Of a stretch of DNA of 8,731 nucleotides, positions 1 through 6,276 are shown piece after piece (the first letter of the stretch is position 1; each line of letters starts with the position of its first letter). The stretch lies in NCBI GenBank assembly GCA_045578205.1, contig JAZNJU010000135.1:1-8731 (forward strand), given 5' to 3'. The translations under genes and the position numbers were made by a program. The stretch is from RGIG8748 sp045578205 (lineage in GTDB: Bacteria; Bacillota; Clostridia; UMGS1810). The notes beneath the pieces are model-generated. The model was not told the origin of the DNA. It did no database searches and worked only from the letters and a program-made list of their open reading frames with translations.

Positions 1-195
1 CATCCGTGTGTAATATTCACATCTTTCGGTGATCCGTACAAGTTATATGAACTGCCGTTTTTGCGTACATATGTTAACGCGTATTCATCTTCGTACCACA
101 CCCAGAGAGCATTTGTAAAAGTGCTCCTTGGTGAAATAGAAGCAAAGGGCAAAAGTCCCGTAGAGTTAAAAGGTTTCTTTAAAAGGGAGGTTTAA
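1..195 (+). CDS. C-terminal end of a GH3 beta-glycosidase (beta-N-acetylhexosaminidase type), partial
   Basis: The reading frame is open from base 1 to the TAA at 193-195 and gives the last 64 residues of a protein that begins outside the window. The stretch VIFTSFGDPYKLYELP, followed by TYVNAYSSS, a QRAFVKVLLGE segment and GKSPVEL, matches the C-terminal alpha/beta-sandwich of glycoside hydrolase family 3 proteins of the NagZ/beta-hexosaminidase type, where a Ser-Phe-Gly strand, an Asn-Ala-Tyr-Ser strand and a final Gly-(Arg/Lys)-Ser-Pro-Val stretch recur. The end GFFKREV is common in clostridial members. The catalytic part is missing, so the substrate (GlcNAc, glucose or xylose) cannot be settled. 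Only 3 bp separate it from the next gene, whose ribosome binding site (GGGAGG, 185-190) lies inside these last codons, so the two are almost certainly co-transcribed and probably translationally coupled. Family call from remembered motifs; fairly sure. Confidence 0.8.
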   Translation, partial: HPCVIFTSFGDPYKLYELPFLRTYVNAYSSSYHTQRAFVKVLLGEIEAKGKSPVELKGFFKREV

Positions 196-198
196 ACG

Positions 199-831
199 TT
201 GAAAAGAATTGAAGTAAATGACAAAAAGTTTGAGTATCCATACGTGGTATATATGCCCGATGAATTCTCCGAAAATCTTCCGCTTGTTGTTCAACTTCAC
301 GGAGGCGGTGAAAAGGGAAATGGCGGCGAGGATTTGTATCTTGTGGAAAGACACGGTTTTGCATCGCTTCTCAAAGAAAAAGATTTTCCCTGCATCGTTG
401 TAATGCCTCAGTGCCCCAAAGATGAAATCTGGCTTATACAAGTTAAACTCATAAAGAAGTTCATTGAACAAATGCAGGAAGAATACAAGGTTGACAAAAC
501 AAAAACAACCGTGTGCGGTCTTAGTATGGGCGGATACGCAACATGGTATCTCGGTACCACGTATCCCGATATGTTTGCAGCCATTGCTCCCTGTTGCGGA
601 GGAGGTATGCCTCTCTATGCAACAGCGCTTACAATGCCAATATGGGCATTCCACGGTTCCGATGATGATGTGGTTCATCCCATGGAAAGTTTCAATATGA
701 TAAACCGTGTGCGTAAATTAAAAATCAATGACAACGTAAAGTTTACTGTCTTTGATGGTGTGATGCACGATTCATGGAAACAAGCATTCACAGAGCCTCT
801 TTTAACCTGGCTTCTGGAACATAAGAAATAA
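199..831 (+). CDS. Alpha/beta-hydrolase esterase, cytoplasmic (dienelactone hydrolase/PHB depolymerase-like)
   Basis: A 210-residue single-domain serine hydrolase. Visible parts in order: the oxyanion segment LHGGGEKG (residues 33-40), the nucleophile elbow GLSMGG with Ser109, the acid in HGSDDDVV (152-159; Asp156 by alignment with HGxxDxVV motifs), and the catalytic His190 in GVMHDSW. All three triad members and the oxyanion glycines are present, so it should be active. The family includes feruloyl and acetyl-xylan esterases, phospholipase/carboxylesterases and prolyl peptidase-like enzymes. Among glycosidases, an intracellular deacylase of imported oligosaccharides is the best guess. There is no signal peptide or lid insertion. 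The start is TTG at 199, supported by GGGAGG at 185-190 eight bases upstream; there is no ATG or GTG nearby. It follows the GH3 gene by 3 bp and precedes the oxidoreductase by 26 bp. The fold is certain; the substrate is inference. Confidence 0.88.
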   Translation: MKRIEVNDKKFEYPYVVYMPDEFSENLPLVVQLHGGGEKGNGGEDLYLVERHGFASLLKEKDFPCIVVMPQCPKDEIWLIQVKLIKKFIEQMQEEYKVDKTKTTVCGLSMGGYATWYLGTTYPDMFAAIAPCCGGGMPLYATALTMPIWAFHGSDDDVVHPMESFNMINRVRKLKINDNVKFTVFDGVMHDSWKQAFTEPLLTWLLEHKK

Positions 832-857
832 TTATTTTACACAAGGAGTGTTTTATT

Positions 858-1997
858 ATGAGTAAGAAGATTTCTGTTGCAGTATTTGGTTGCGGTAAAA
901 TGGGTAACACCATCATCTCCGATGTTGCAGCCATGGATGAAGTAGATAAAATCTACGGTTACGATGTAAATCAGGGACAACTTGACGCTACAATTGCAAA
1001 GCACGAAAAAGTTGTGGCAGTTACCACAAACCTTGATGAAATTCTTGCAAATGAGGAAATTAAGTTAGTTTACATCGCAACAGCAAACGAGTTCCACGTA
1101 CCCCTCGCTTGTGCTGCTATGAGAGCAGGAAAGGCTGTTATGACAGAAAAGCCCTCCGGTATTAACCCCGAGCAGGTTGAGGAACTTATAAAGGTACAAA
1201 AAGAAACCGGAGCATTCCTCCAGGTTGGTTTTGAGTGCCGTTATTCCAAGGCATACATGATAGCCAAGGAAATAGTTGATTCCGGAGAAATCGGAAAACT
1301 TGTGAATGTTCACTTTACATACACAATGTCACCTTACGGTGAATTCAAGACACTTGCAGACGGTACCAAGGTTAAGAACTGGCGTGTAACCAAAGAGGCA
1401 GTTGGCAGTATGTTCCTTGAAAAACTCTGTCACTACATTGACCTTGTGCGTTGGTGGAATGAGGGTTCCAGAGTAGATAAGTTCATTTCCACAGGTTTTG
1501 ACAATGTAATTCCTTACTTTGAACTTGAAGATAACGTACACGTTACATATCACTTTGACAACGGATGCACAAGCCACTTAAACTTCAATATGTGTGTTGC
1601 TCCTCACGGTAACTCCGATATGATGGGTAACTATGACCTTGCAGACCAGGATAAAGACGGTCACAAGTTAAACTATGTTCTCACAGGTACAGAGGGCGCT
1701 ATAGAAATCGACGTATTCCAGCGTCAACTTCGTGTGTACCATCATCCCGGCAAACCCGGTCAGGAAAAAGAAGAAATGGTAAGAGTTGTAGAGTGGGACA
1801 GAACCGGCGGCGGTGCTCCCAACGGTGAAAATACATATTTCCACAGCACCTACGCACAGAATCAGGATATAGTTCTCCGTGTATTAAACGGCGACAAGCC
1901 TGCAATCGACGTGGAAGATGCTCAGGAATCTATCAGAGTATGTCTTGACTTTACAAAGGCTACCGCAGAAAAGAAATGGCAGATAGTTGAAAGATAA
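858..1997 (+). CDS. Gfo/Idh/MocA-family NAD(P)-dependent oxidoreductase
   Basis: A 379-residue soluble dehydrogenase. The N-terminus holds a Rossmann fold with the dinucleotide-binding motif GCGKMG (residues 11-16). The family motif EKP is at 97-99 in MTEKPSG; Lys98 is the usual catalytic lysine. The C-terminal alpha/beta domain carries FLEKLCHYIDLVRWW, whose His192 and Asp195 correspond to the conserved HxxD substrate-binding pair. Length and domain order are normal for the family, which oxidises or reduces hydroxyls of sugars, inositols and sugar acids, and in some members cleaves glycosides by a redox mechanism. Here it probably acts on a sugar or uronic acid released by the neighbouring glycosidases. 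The ATG is supported by AAGGAG at 843-848. There is no Tat signal, unlike classic GH109 proteins. It lies 26 bp after the esterase and 25 bp before the next glycosidase. Family sure, substrate unknown. Confidence 0.9.
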   Translation: MSKKISVAVFGCGKMGNTIISDVAAMDEVDKIYGYDVNQGQLDATIAKHEKVVAVTTNLDEILANEEIKLVYIATANEFHVPLACAAMRAGKAVMTEKPSGINPEQVEELIKVQKETGAFLQVGFECRYSKAYMIAKEIVDSGEIGKLVNVHFTYTMSPYGEFKTLADGTKVKNWRVTKEAVGSMFLEKLCHYIDLVRWWNEGSRVDKFISTGFDNVIPYFELEDNVHVTYHFDNGCTSHLNFNMCVAPHGNSDMMGNYDLADQDKDGHKLNYVLTGTEGAIEIDVFQRQLRVYHHPGKPGQEKEEMVRVVEWDRTGGGAPNGENTYFHSTYAQNQDIVLRVLNGDKPAIDVEDAQESIRVCLDFTKATAEKKWQIVER

Positions 1998-2012
1998 CGA
2001 CAATTTGACTTT

Positions 2013-2019
2013 GGGTGAT
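2013..2019 (+). promoter_or_regulatory. Ribosome binding site deciding the start at 2023
   Basis: GGGTGAT lies 3 bases before ATG 2023 and matches the GGTGAT part of the anti-Shine-Dalgarno complement, which puts the core at normal distance. The frame is open back to a TTG at 1987, inside the previous gene, but no ribosome binding site precedes that TTG, so ATG 2023 is preferred. The same arrangement recurs at 6264-6271. Confidence 0.6.
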
Positions 2020-2022
2020 AAT

Positions 2023-4116
2023 ATGCAACTTACACATGAACTTGAATACGCTTTCCGCAAGAGGATGAGGTGTGTTCACCGAAACAATATAAGAGATTTT
2101 GATTTAATTGCAAATAGCAGTGAATTTGTTTTTGAAAACGGAATTTCGATTGTTCTGCCAAAGGACAGCGGTGAGGTGATTAAGTGTGCCGCAGAGGACT
2201 TTTTGAGTTATCTTTTTGGAAGTATGGGAGTATCTGCTCTTGTAAGTTATGAAAAGATCGGTAACACCTCTTGCACACTTTCTGTGGACAGCAAGTTGGA
2301 AAATGACTATGTTATAGATGTTTCCGATTCTGTTGCCATAACGGGAAAAAACGAAAGAGCACTTGCACAGGCCTTGTATGCTCTTGAAGATATTATGAAT
2401 ACGAGAAAGGCTCCTTTTATAGAGAAAGGAGTGCTTTCTCACACTTTCTTGTTCTCTCCCCGTATGATACATTCAGGTTATGCTCTGGATGAATATCCCA
2501 ACGAACACCTTTCTTCCATTGCACACGCAGGTATGGATTCGATACTTGTGTTTGTAAAAGATATAAACATGACTCCCTCGGGATTTCTGGATTTTAATGA
2601 TCTCATAGACCGTGCCGCCCGATACGGCCTGGATGTGTACGCATACAGTTATATGAAGAGCCAGTTTCATCCCGAAGATGAGGGTGCAGAAGCATTCTAT
2701 GAAAATCTTTACGGCAGACTTTTTAAACACTGTCCGGGCTTTAAAGGTGTAATACTCGTAGGTGAATCCGTGGGATTCCCGAGTCATGACGATAGGGTAG
2801 CACCGATAAACAAAATGGTTGCCAAAGACGGAATTCCCTATGTTAAACCCCGTCCCGGATATTTCCCTTGCAACGATTATCCCCAGTGGCTTAACTGTGT
2901 TAAAAACACAATACGAAAATACAAAAAGGATGCAGACGTAGTTTTCTGGACATACAACTGGGGCTATGTTGGTGAAAAAGAGAGAATAGAACTTATTGAA
3001 CATCTTCCAACGGATATAACCCTTATGGCAACCTACGAAATGTTCGAAAGTTACAAATTAGGCTCAATAAAGCAAACAGTTGCAGATTATTCTCTGGCAT
3101 TTCCGGGCCCCGGATTTTACTTTTCATCCGAGGCAAAGGCTGCAAAAAAACGCGGTATAAAACTCTATGCCATGGCAAATACCGGCGGTCTTACATGGGA
3201 TATAGGCACAATTCCCTATGAGCCTATGCCATATCAATGGTTAAAGCGCTATAAAGGTCTTCGCGAAGCAAATGAGAAATATGGTCTTTGCGGGCTTATG
3301 GAGTCGCACCATTACGGCTTCTGGCCGTCATTTATAGGCGATTTTGCCAAGCAGTGTTACATAGCAGAAAACACCGACTTTGATGATTGCTTAAAAAGAG
3401 TTGTATATGCGCGTTACGGTTATGAAGATGCTGACAAAATTATAAAGGCGCTCAAAAAGTGGAGCGATGCTATTGCAAACTATACACCCACGGATGCCGA
3501 TCAGTACGGTGCATTCAGGTGCGGACCTTCGTATCCGTTATGCCTTGTAAAGGCTGTTAAACCGCCTACGGCAGAATTTGCTCATTTTGGAAACAAGATA
3601 CTCTTTACTACATATCCTGCAGACTATGCACCAAATACAATCTTGCCATGCGGCAGGGGCATGCTCCCCTCACTTCGTATAAACGGGGAGTTGAAAGCAC
3701 TGTACAAGATGCAATCTCTTATGGAAAGCGGTCTTGCACTTTTAAAAGAAATAGAAGATCCCTGCGAGGAACTTTTGTACCTTACAAATCTTGGTGAGTA
3801 CATATGCTGTTGCGTTAAGACAGGCATACACGCCAAAGAGTGGTATATGCTCACAGGTAAACTCAAGATAGAAACAAACAGAAACAAGGTACTTTCCATG
3901 ATAGAAGATGTTAAGTCTATGCTTCTTAGTGAAAAGGAAAATGCCCTGAGAGCACTGGAAACGGTAAAGAAAGATTCCCGCCTTGGCTGGGAACCGAGCA
4001 TGGATTACATCGGCGGTGAAAAGGCTATAGAATGGAAACTCCGTCACCTTGAATACGTTCTTGAATTTGAGGTAGGATGTTTCGTAAACGGCTCACATGA
4101 TAAATGGTATAAATAG
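2023..4116 (+). CDS. Large glycoside-hydrolase-like protein with GH20/GH67-type N-terminal domain, family unresolved
   Basis: A 697-residue protein from ATG 2023 (709 if TTG 1987 were used). Residues about 40-137 look like the alpha/beta domain preceding the barrel in GH20 hexosaminidases and GH67 alpha-glucuronidases: ISIVLPKDSGEVIKCAAEDF, then YVIDVSDSVAITG, then ERALAQALYALEDIM. From about 145 to 445 a (beta/alpha)8-barrel pattern follows, with FSPRMIHSGY, AHAGMDSILVFVKD, and GVILVGESVGF where Glu248 sits at the end of a strand like a general acid. Glu338 (ATYEMFESY) and Glu427 (GLMESHHYGFW) are further candidate active-site acids. The last 250 residues are mostly helical, with a CCC cluster. 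No signal peptide or membrane helix is seen. I do not recognise a named family. It lies 25 bp after the dehydrogenase and 12 bp before the fucosidase, so it belongs to the same transcript. A glycosidase role is inferred from fold and context; the bond cleaved is unknown. Confidence 0.7.
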   Translation: MQLTHELEYAFRKRMRCVHRNNIRDFDLIANSSEFVFENGISIVLPKDSGEVIKCAAEDFLSYLFGSMGVSALVSYEKIGNTSCTLSVDSKLENDYVIDVSDSVAITGKNERALAQALYALEDIMNTRKAPFIEKGVLSHTFLFSPRMIHSGYALDEYPNEHLSSIAHAGMDSILVFVKDINMTPSGFLDFNDLIDRAARYGLDVYAYSYMKSQFHPEDEGAEAFYENLYGRLFKHCPGFKGVILVGESVGFPSHDDRVAPINKMVAKDGIPYVKPRPGYFPCNDYPQWLNCVKNTIRKYKKDADVVFWTYNWGYVGEKERIELIEHLPTDITLMATYEMFESYKLGSIKQTVADYSLAFPGPGFYFSSEAKAAKKRGIKLYAMANTGGLTWDIGTIPYEPMPYQWLKRYKGLREANEKYGLCGLMESHHYGFWPSFIGDFAKQCYIAENTDFDDCLKRVVYARYGYEDADKIIKALKKWSDAIANYTPTDADQYGAFRCGPSYPLCLVKAVKPPTAEFAHFGNKILFTTYPADYAPNTILPCGRGMLPSLRINGELKALYKMQSLMESGLALLKEIEDPCEELLYLTNLGEYICCCVKTGIHAKEWYMLTGKLKIETNRNKVLSMIEDVKSMLLSEKENALRALETVKKDSRLGWEPSMDYIGGEKAIEWKLRHLEYVLEFEVGCFVNGSHDKWYK

Positions 4117-4128
4117 TGGAGGTTACAA

Positions 4129-5442
4129 ATGTCAAGTTACAAAATCAAGAAGACAGATGCAGACATGGATTGGTTTATTCACGACCGTTTCGGTATGTTT
4201 ATCCATTTCGGACTTTATTCCATGGCGGCAAGACACGAATGGTTTAAAACCAAAGAAAAGGTAACAGAAGAACATTACGACAAGTACTTTAAATATTTCA
4301 ATCCCGATAAATTTGATGCAGACGAATGGGCAATGAAAGCAAAAAAAGCAGGCATGAAGTATGCCATAATGACTGCAAAGCATCATGAGGGTTTTTGCTT
4401 GTTTGATTCACAGTACACAGACTATAAGTCTACAAACACTCCTGCAAAAAAAGATTTTATCAAGGAATATGTAGAAGCATTCAGAAAAGCAGGACTTAAA
4501 GTGGGTATATATTATTCGCTGTTAGACTGGCATCATCCCGATTATCAACTCGACCTTTTCCACCCACGCAGAGCGGAAGTCTGGGCAGAGGAAGAAGATA
4601 AAAAGCGTGATATGGGCAGATACCGCGACTATGTATTCAATCAAGTAAAAGAACTTCTTACAAACTACGGAAAGATAGATATCATCTGGTTTGACTTTAC
4701 ATATCCCACTATGGATTCCATAAGAAATGAATACAACCAGTTTGCAATCCGTGACTACAAGGAGTGGATGCGCTGGACCACCAAGGAAACATGGGATGCA
4801 GAAAACCTCATCAAAATGATAAGGGAAATAAACCCCGGAATTATCATAAACAACCGCACCGGCATCAATCAGGATATTACTACACCGGAGCAGAAGCACA
4901 CTACCGAATGGCCCAAATATCCCGGCACCGATGAACTTTGGGCGTGGGAAGCCTGCCAGACCTTCTCGGGTTCATGGGGTTACTACCGCGATGAAATGAG
5001 TTGGAAAACACCGGATATGCTCATTCGTATGCTCTTAAACAGTGTTTCCGGCGGTGGAAATCTTCTCATGAATGTTGGACCTACCGGCAGGGGTAACTTC
5101 GATGAAAGAGCAGACAAGGCTCTCGAAGTGTTTGAAAAGTGGATGGATGCAAATTCCCGCTCCATATACGGCTGTACCAAAGCGGAACCCGAATTCCGCG
5201 AACCGACAGGCACTGTTCTTACTCAGTCCGAGGACGGAGAGAGACTATATATCCATCTTATAGATTATCCTTTCTCTGCACTTAGAATGGAAAATATGGC
5301 AGGCAAAATTGACTATGCTCAATTCCTCCACGACGGTTCGGAAATTGAAATTCGTGAAAAAGGAGATTTGGTAACATTTCTCACACCGGGCATAAGACCA
5401 AATCAGATTGTTCCTGTTATAGAGGTATTTCTCAAAAAATAA
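4129..5442 (+). CDS. Alpha-L-fucosidase, GH29, cytoplasmic
   Basis: A 437-residue retaining alpha-L-fucosidase releasing terminal L-fucose from oligosaccharides. The N-terminal barrel shows the family signatures in order: DRFGMFIHFGLYS (19-31, with His26), AKHHEGFCLF (83-92; the His-His pair contacts fucose), GIYYSLLDWHHPDY (126-139), and IIWFDFTYP (185-193) with nucleophile Asp189. Later come TTPEQ (Glu254, a possible acid/base), WEACQTFSGSWGY (273-285) and LLMNVGPTGRG (312-322). A short beta-sandwich fills residues about 350-437. WFDF replaces the WFDG of many members, a variant I remember from other clostridial GH29 proteins and not a sign of inactivity. No signal peptide is present, and the length suits a single-chain enzyme without added carbohydrate-binding modules. 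GGAGG at 4118-4122 sets the ATG. It follows the previous gene by 12 bp. Family very sure; it is the clearest clue that the target glycan carries fucose. Confidence 0.95.
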   Translation: MSSYKIKKTDADMDWFIHDRFGMFIHFGLYSMAARHEWFKTKEKVTEEHYDKYFKYFNPDKFDADEWAMKAKKAGMKYAIMTAKHHEGFCLFDSQYTDYKSTNTPAKKDFIKEYVEAFRKAGLKVGIYYSLLDWHHPDYQLDLFHPRRAEVWAEEEDKKRDMGRYRDYVFNQVKELLTNYGKIDIIWFDFTYPTMDSIRNEYNQFAIRDYKEWMRWTTKETWDAENLIKMIREINPGIIINNRTGINQDITTPEQKHTTEWPKYPGTDELWAWEACQTFSGSWGYYRDEMSWKTPDMLIRMLLNSVSGGGNLLMNVGPTGRGNFDERADKALEVFEKWMDANSRSIYGCTKAEPEFREPTGTVLTQSEDGERLYIHLIDYPFSALRMENMAGKIDYAQFLHDGSEIEIREKGDLVTFLTPGIRPNQIVPVIEVFLKK

Positions 5443-5444
5443 TA

Positions 5445-5473
5445 TTGCAAAAAGCATACATATGTTATATAAT
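5445..5473 (+). promoter_or_regulatory. Candidate sigma-A promoter before the SGNH esterase gene
   Basis: TTGCAA (5445-5450) and TATAAT (5468-5473) are separated by exactly 17 bp in the 48-bp gap between the fucosidase and the esterase. Transcription would start near 5480, only about 11 bases before ATG 5491 and right at its ribosome binding site, which is unusually short. It could give the last two genes expression independent of the upstream genes. Confidence 0.5.
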
Positions 5474-5490
5474 ACCCACGAGGTGATTTG

Positions 5491-6213
5491 ATGGACATTT
5501 TATCAATAGGGAACAGTTTTTCACAGGATGCACAAAGGTATCTTCACTCCATTGCCCGCGCCGATGGTGTTGAACTGAATTGCTTCAATCTTTATATTGG
5601 CGGTTGTGATTTGTCTCGTCATTATCGCAATATGTTAGGCGATCGCGAGGAATATATGCTTCAGGTAAACGGCAATCCCACAGGATTTTTTGTTACCATG
5701 AAAGAGGCGCTTTTAAACAGAGATTGGGATGTAGTGACTCTCCAGCAGGCAAGCCATGGTTCGACAGATTATGGCAAGTTTCAGCCGTATATCGGAAAAC
5801 TTGCAGAATATGTAAGGGTGTATGCACCCAAGGCAAAACTCATTATTCATGAAACCTGGGCTTATGAAGAAGACAGTCCGAAACTTAATAATCTCATGAA
5901 TTATGCACATGCCGATGAAATGCTTTCCGATATAAAGATTGCTTACAGGAAAGCATTTGAAGATGTACGCGCAGATGGATTCATCCCTTCCGGTGAACTT
6001 TTTGGACTTCTGCTTAAAAACGGAATTGAAAAAGTACACCGTGATACGTTTCACGCAAGTCTGGGACTTGGCAGATATGCTCTTGGACTTTTGTGGTACA
6101 GAGTTCTGACAGGCAATAAAATTCCAAATAATTCATTTAGCGATTTTGATGAGGAAGTTTCACATGCTGAAATTGAAATTGTCAAAAATGCCGTTGAAGA
6201 AATATGCAAATAA
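5491..6213 (+). CDS. SGNH-hydrolase-like esterase, DUF4886 type
   Basis: A 240-residue protein starting at once with MDILSIGNSFS, the SGNH block I in which Ser9 is the nucleophile. IGGCD (36-40) provides the block II glycine for the oxyanion hole, VVTLQQASHGS (81-91) occupies the block III position with the Gln-Gln pair typical of DUF4886 proteins in place of Asn, and RDTFHAS (184-190) carries Asp185 and His188 of the triad. The complete triad suggests an active acyl esterase, most plausibly removing acetyl groups from a glycan. No signal peptide precedes the catalytic block, so it is cytoplasmic. The ATG at 5491 is preferred over the TTG at 5488 because GAGGTGAT (5480-5487) is correctly spaced only for the ATG. 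It follows the fucosidase by 48 bp and is followed by a hairpin. The fold is well supported; the acyl group and sugar are inferred. Confidence 0.85.
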   Translation: MDILSIGNSFSQDAQRYLHSIARADGVELNCFNLYIGGCDLSRHYRNMLGDREEYMLQVNGNPTGFFVTMKEALLNRDWDVVTLQQASHGSTDYGKFQPYIGKLAEYVRVYAPKAKLIIHETWAYEEDSPKLNNLMNYAHADEMLSDIKIAYRKAFEDVRADGFIPSGELFGLLLKNGIEKVHRDTFHASLGLGRYALGLLWYRVLTGNKIPNNSFSDFDEEVSHAEIEIVKNAVEEICK

Positions 6214-6224
6214 TCTTATAAAAC

Positions 6225-6258
6225 TACAAAACCCTCTTCGTATGATGAGGGTTTTGTA
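6225..6258 (+). terminator. Terminator-like hairpin between the SGNH and GH67-like genes
   Basis: A perfect 12-bp inverted repeat, TACAAAACCCTC (6225-6236) and GAGGGTTTTGTA (6247-6258), with a 10-base loop. The GC core followed by four T's resembles an intrinsic terminator, though the T-run is short and lies inside the stem, so leakage is likely. It ends one base before an in-frame ATG at 6259 and 18 bases before the preferred start at 6277. It works symmetrically on both strands. Confidence 0.65.
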
Positions 6259-6263
6259 ATGAC

Positions 6264-6271
6264 AAGGGTGA
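6264..6271 (+). promoter_or_regulatory. Ribosome binding site deciding the start at 6277
   Basis: AAGGGTGA sits 5 bases before ATG 6277 and resembles the site before 2023. An earlier in-frame ATG at 6259 abuts the hairpin stem and has no ribosome binding site except the stem's own GAGGG, so 6277 is preferred. Confidence 0.6.
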
Positions 6272-6276
6272 ATATT

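Noticed and set aside
1987..2022. Upstream TTG start at 1987 for the large glycosidase-like protein, overlapping the dehydrogenase gene
   Set aside because: No ribosome binding site precedes it, while ATG 2023 has GGGTGAT at the right distance.
2104..3003. Long minus-strand open frames opposite the glycosidase genes (122 and 176 codons)
   Set aside because: They lie entirely opposite well-supported coding sequence, lack ribosome binding sites and have cysteine- and phenylalanine-rich compositions typical of antisense frames.
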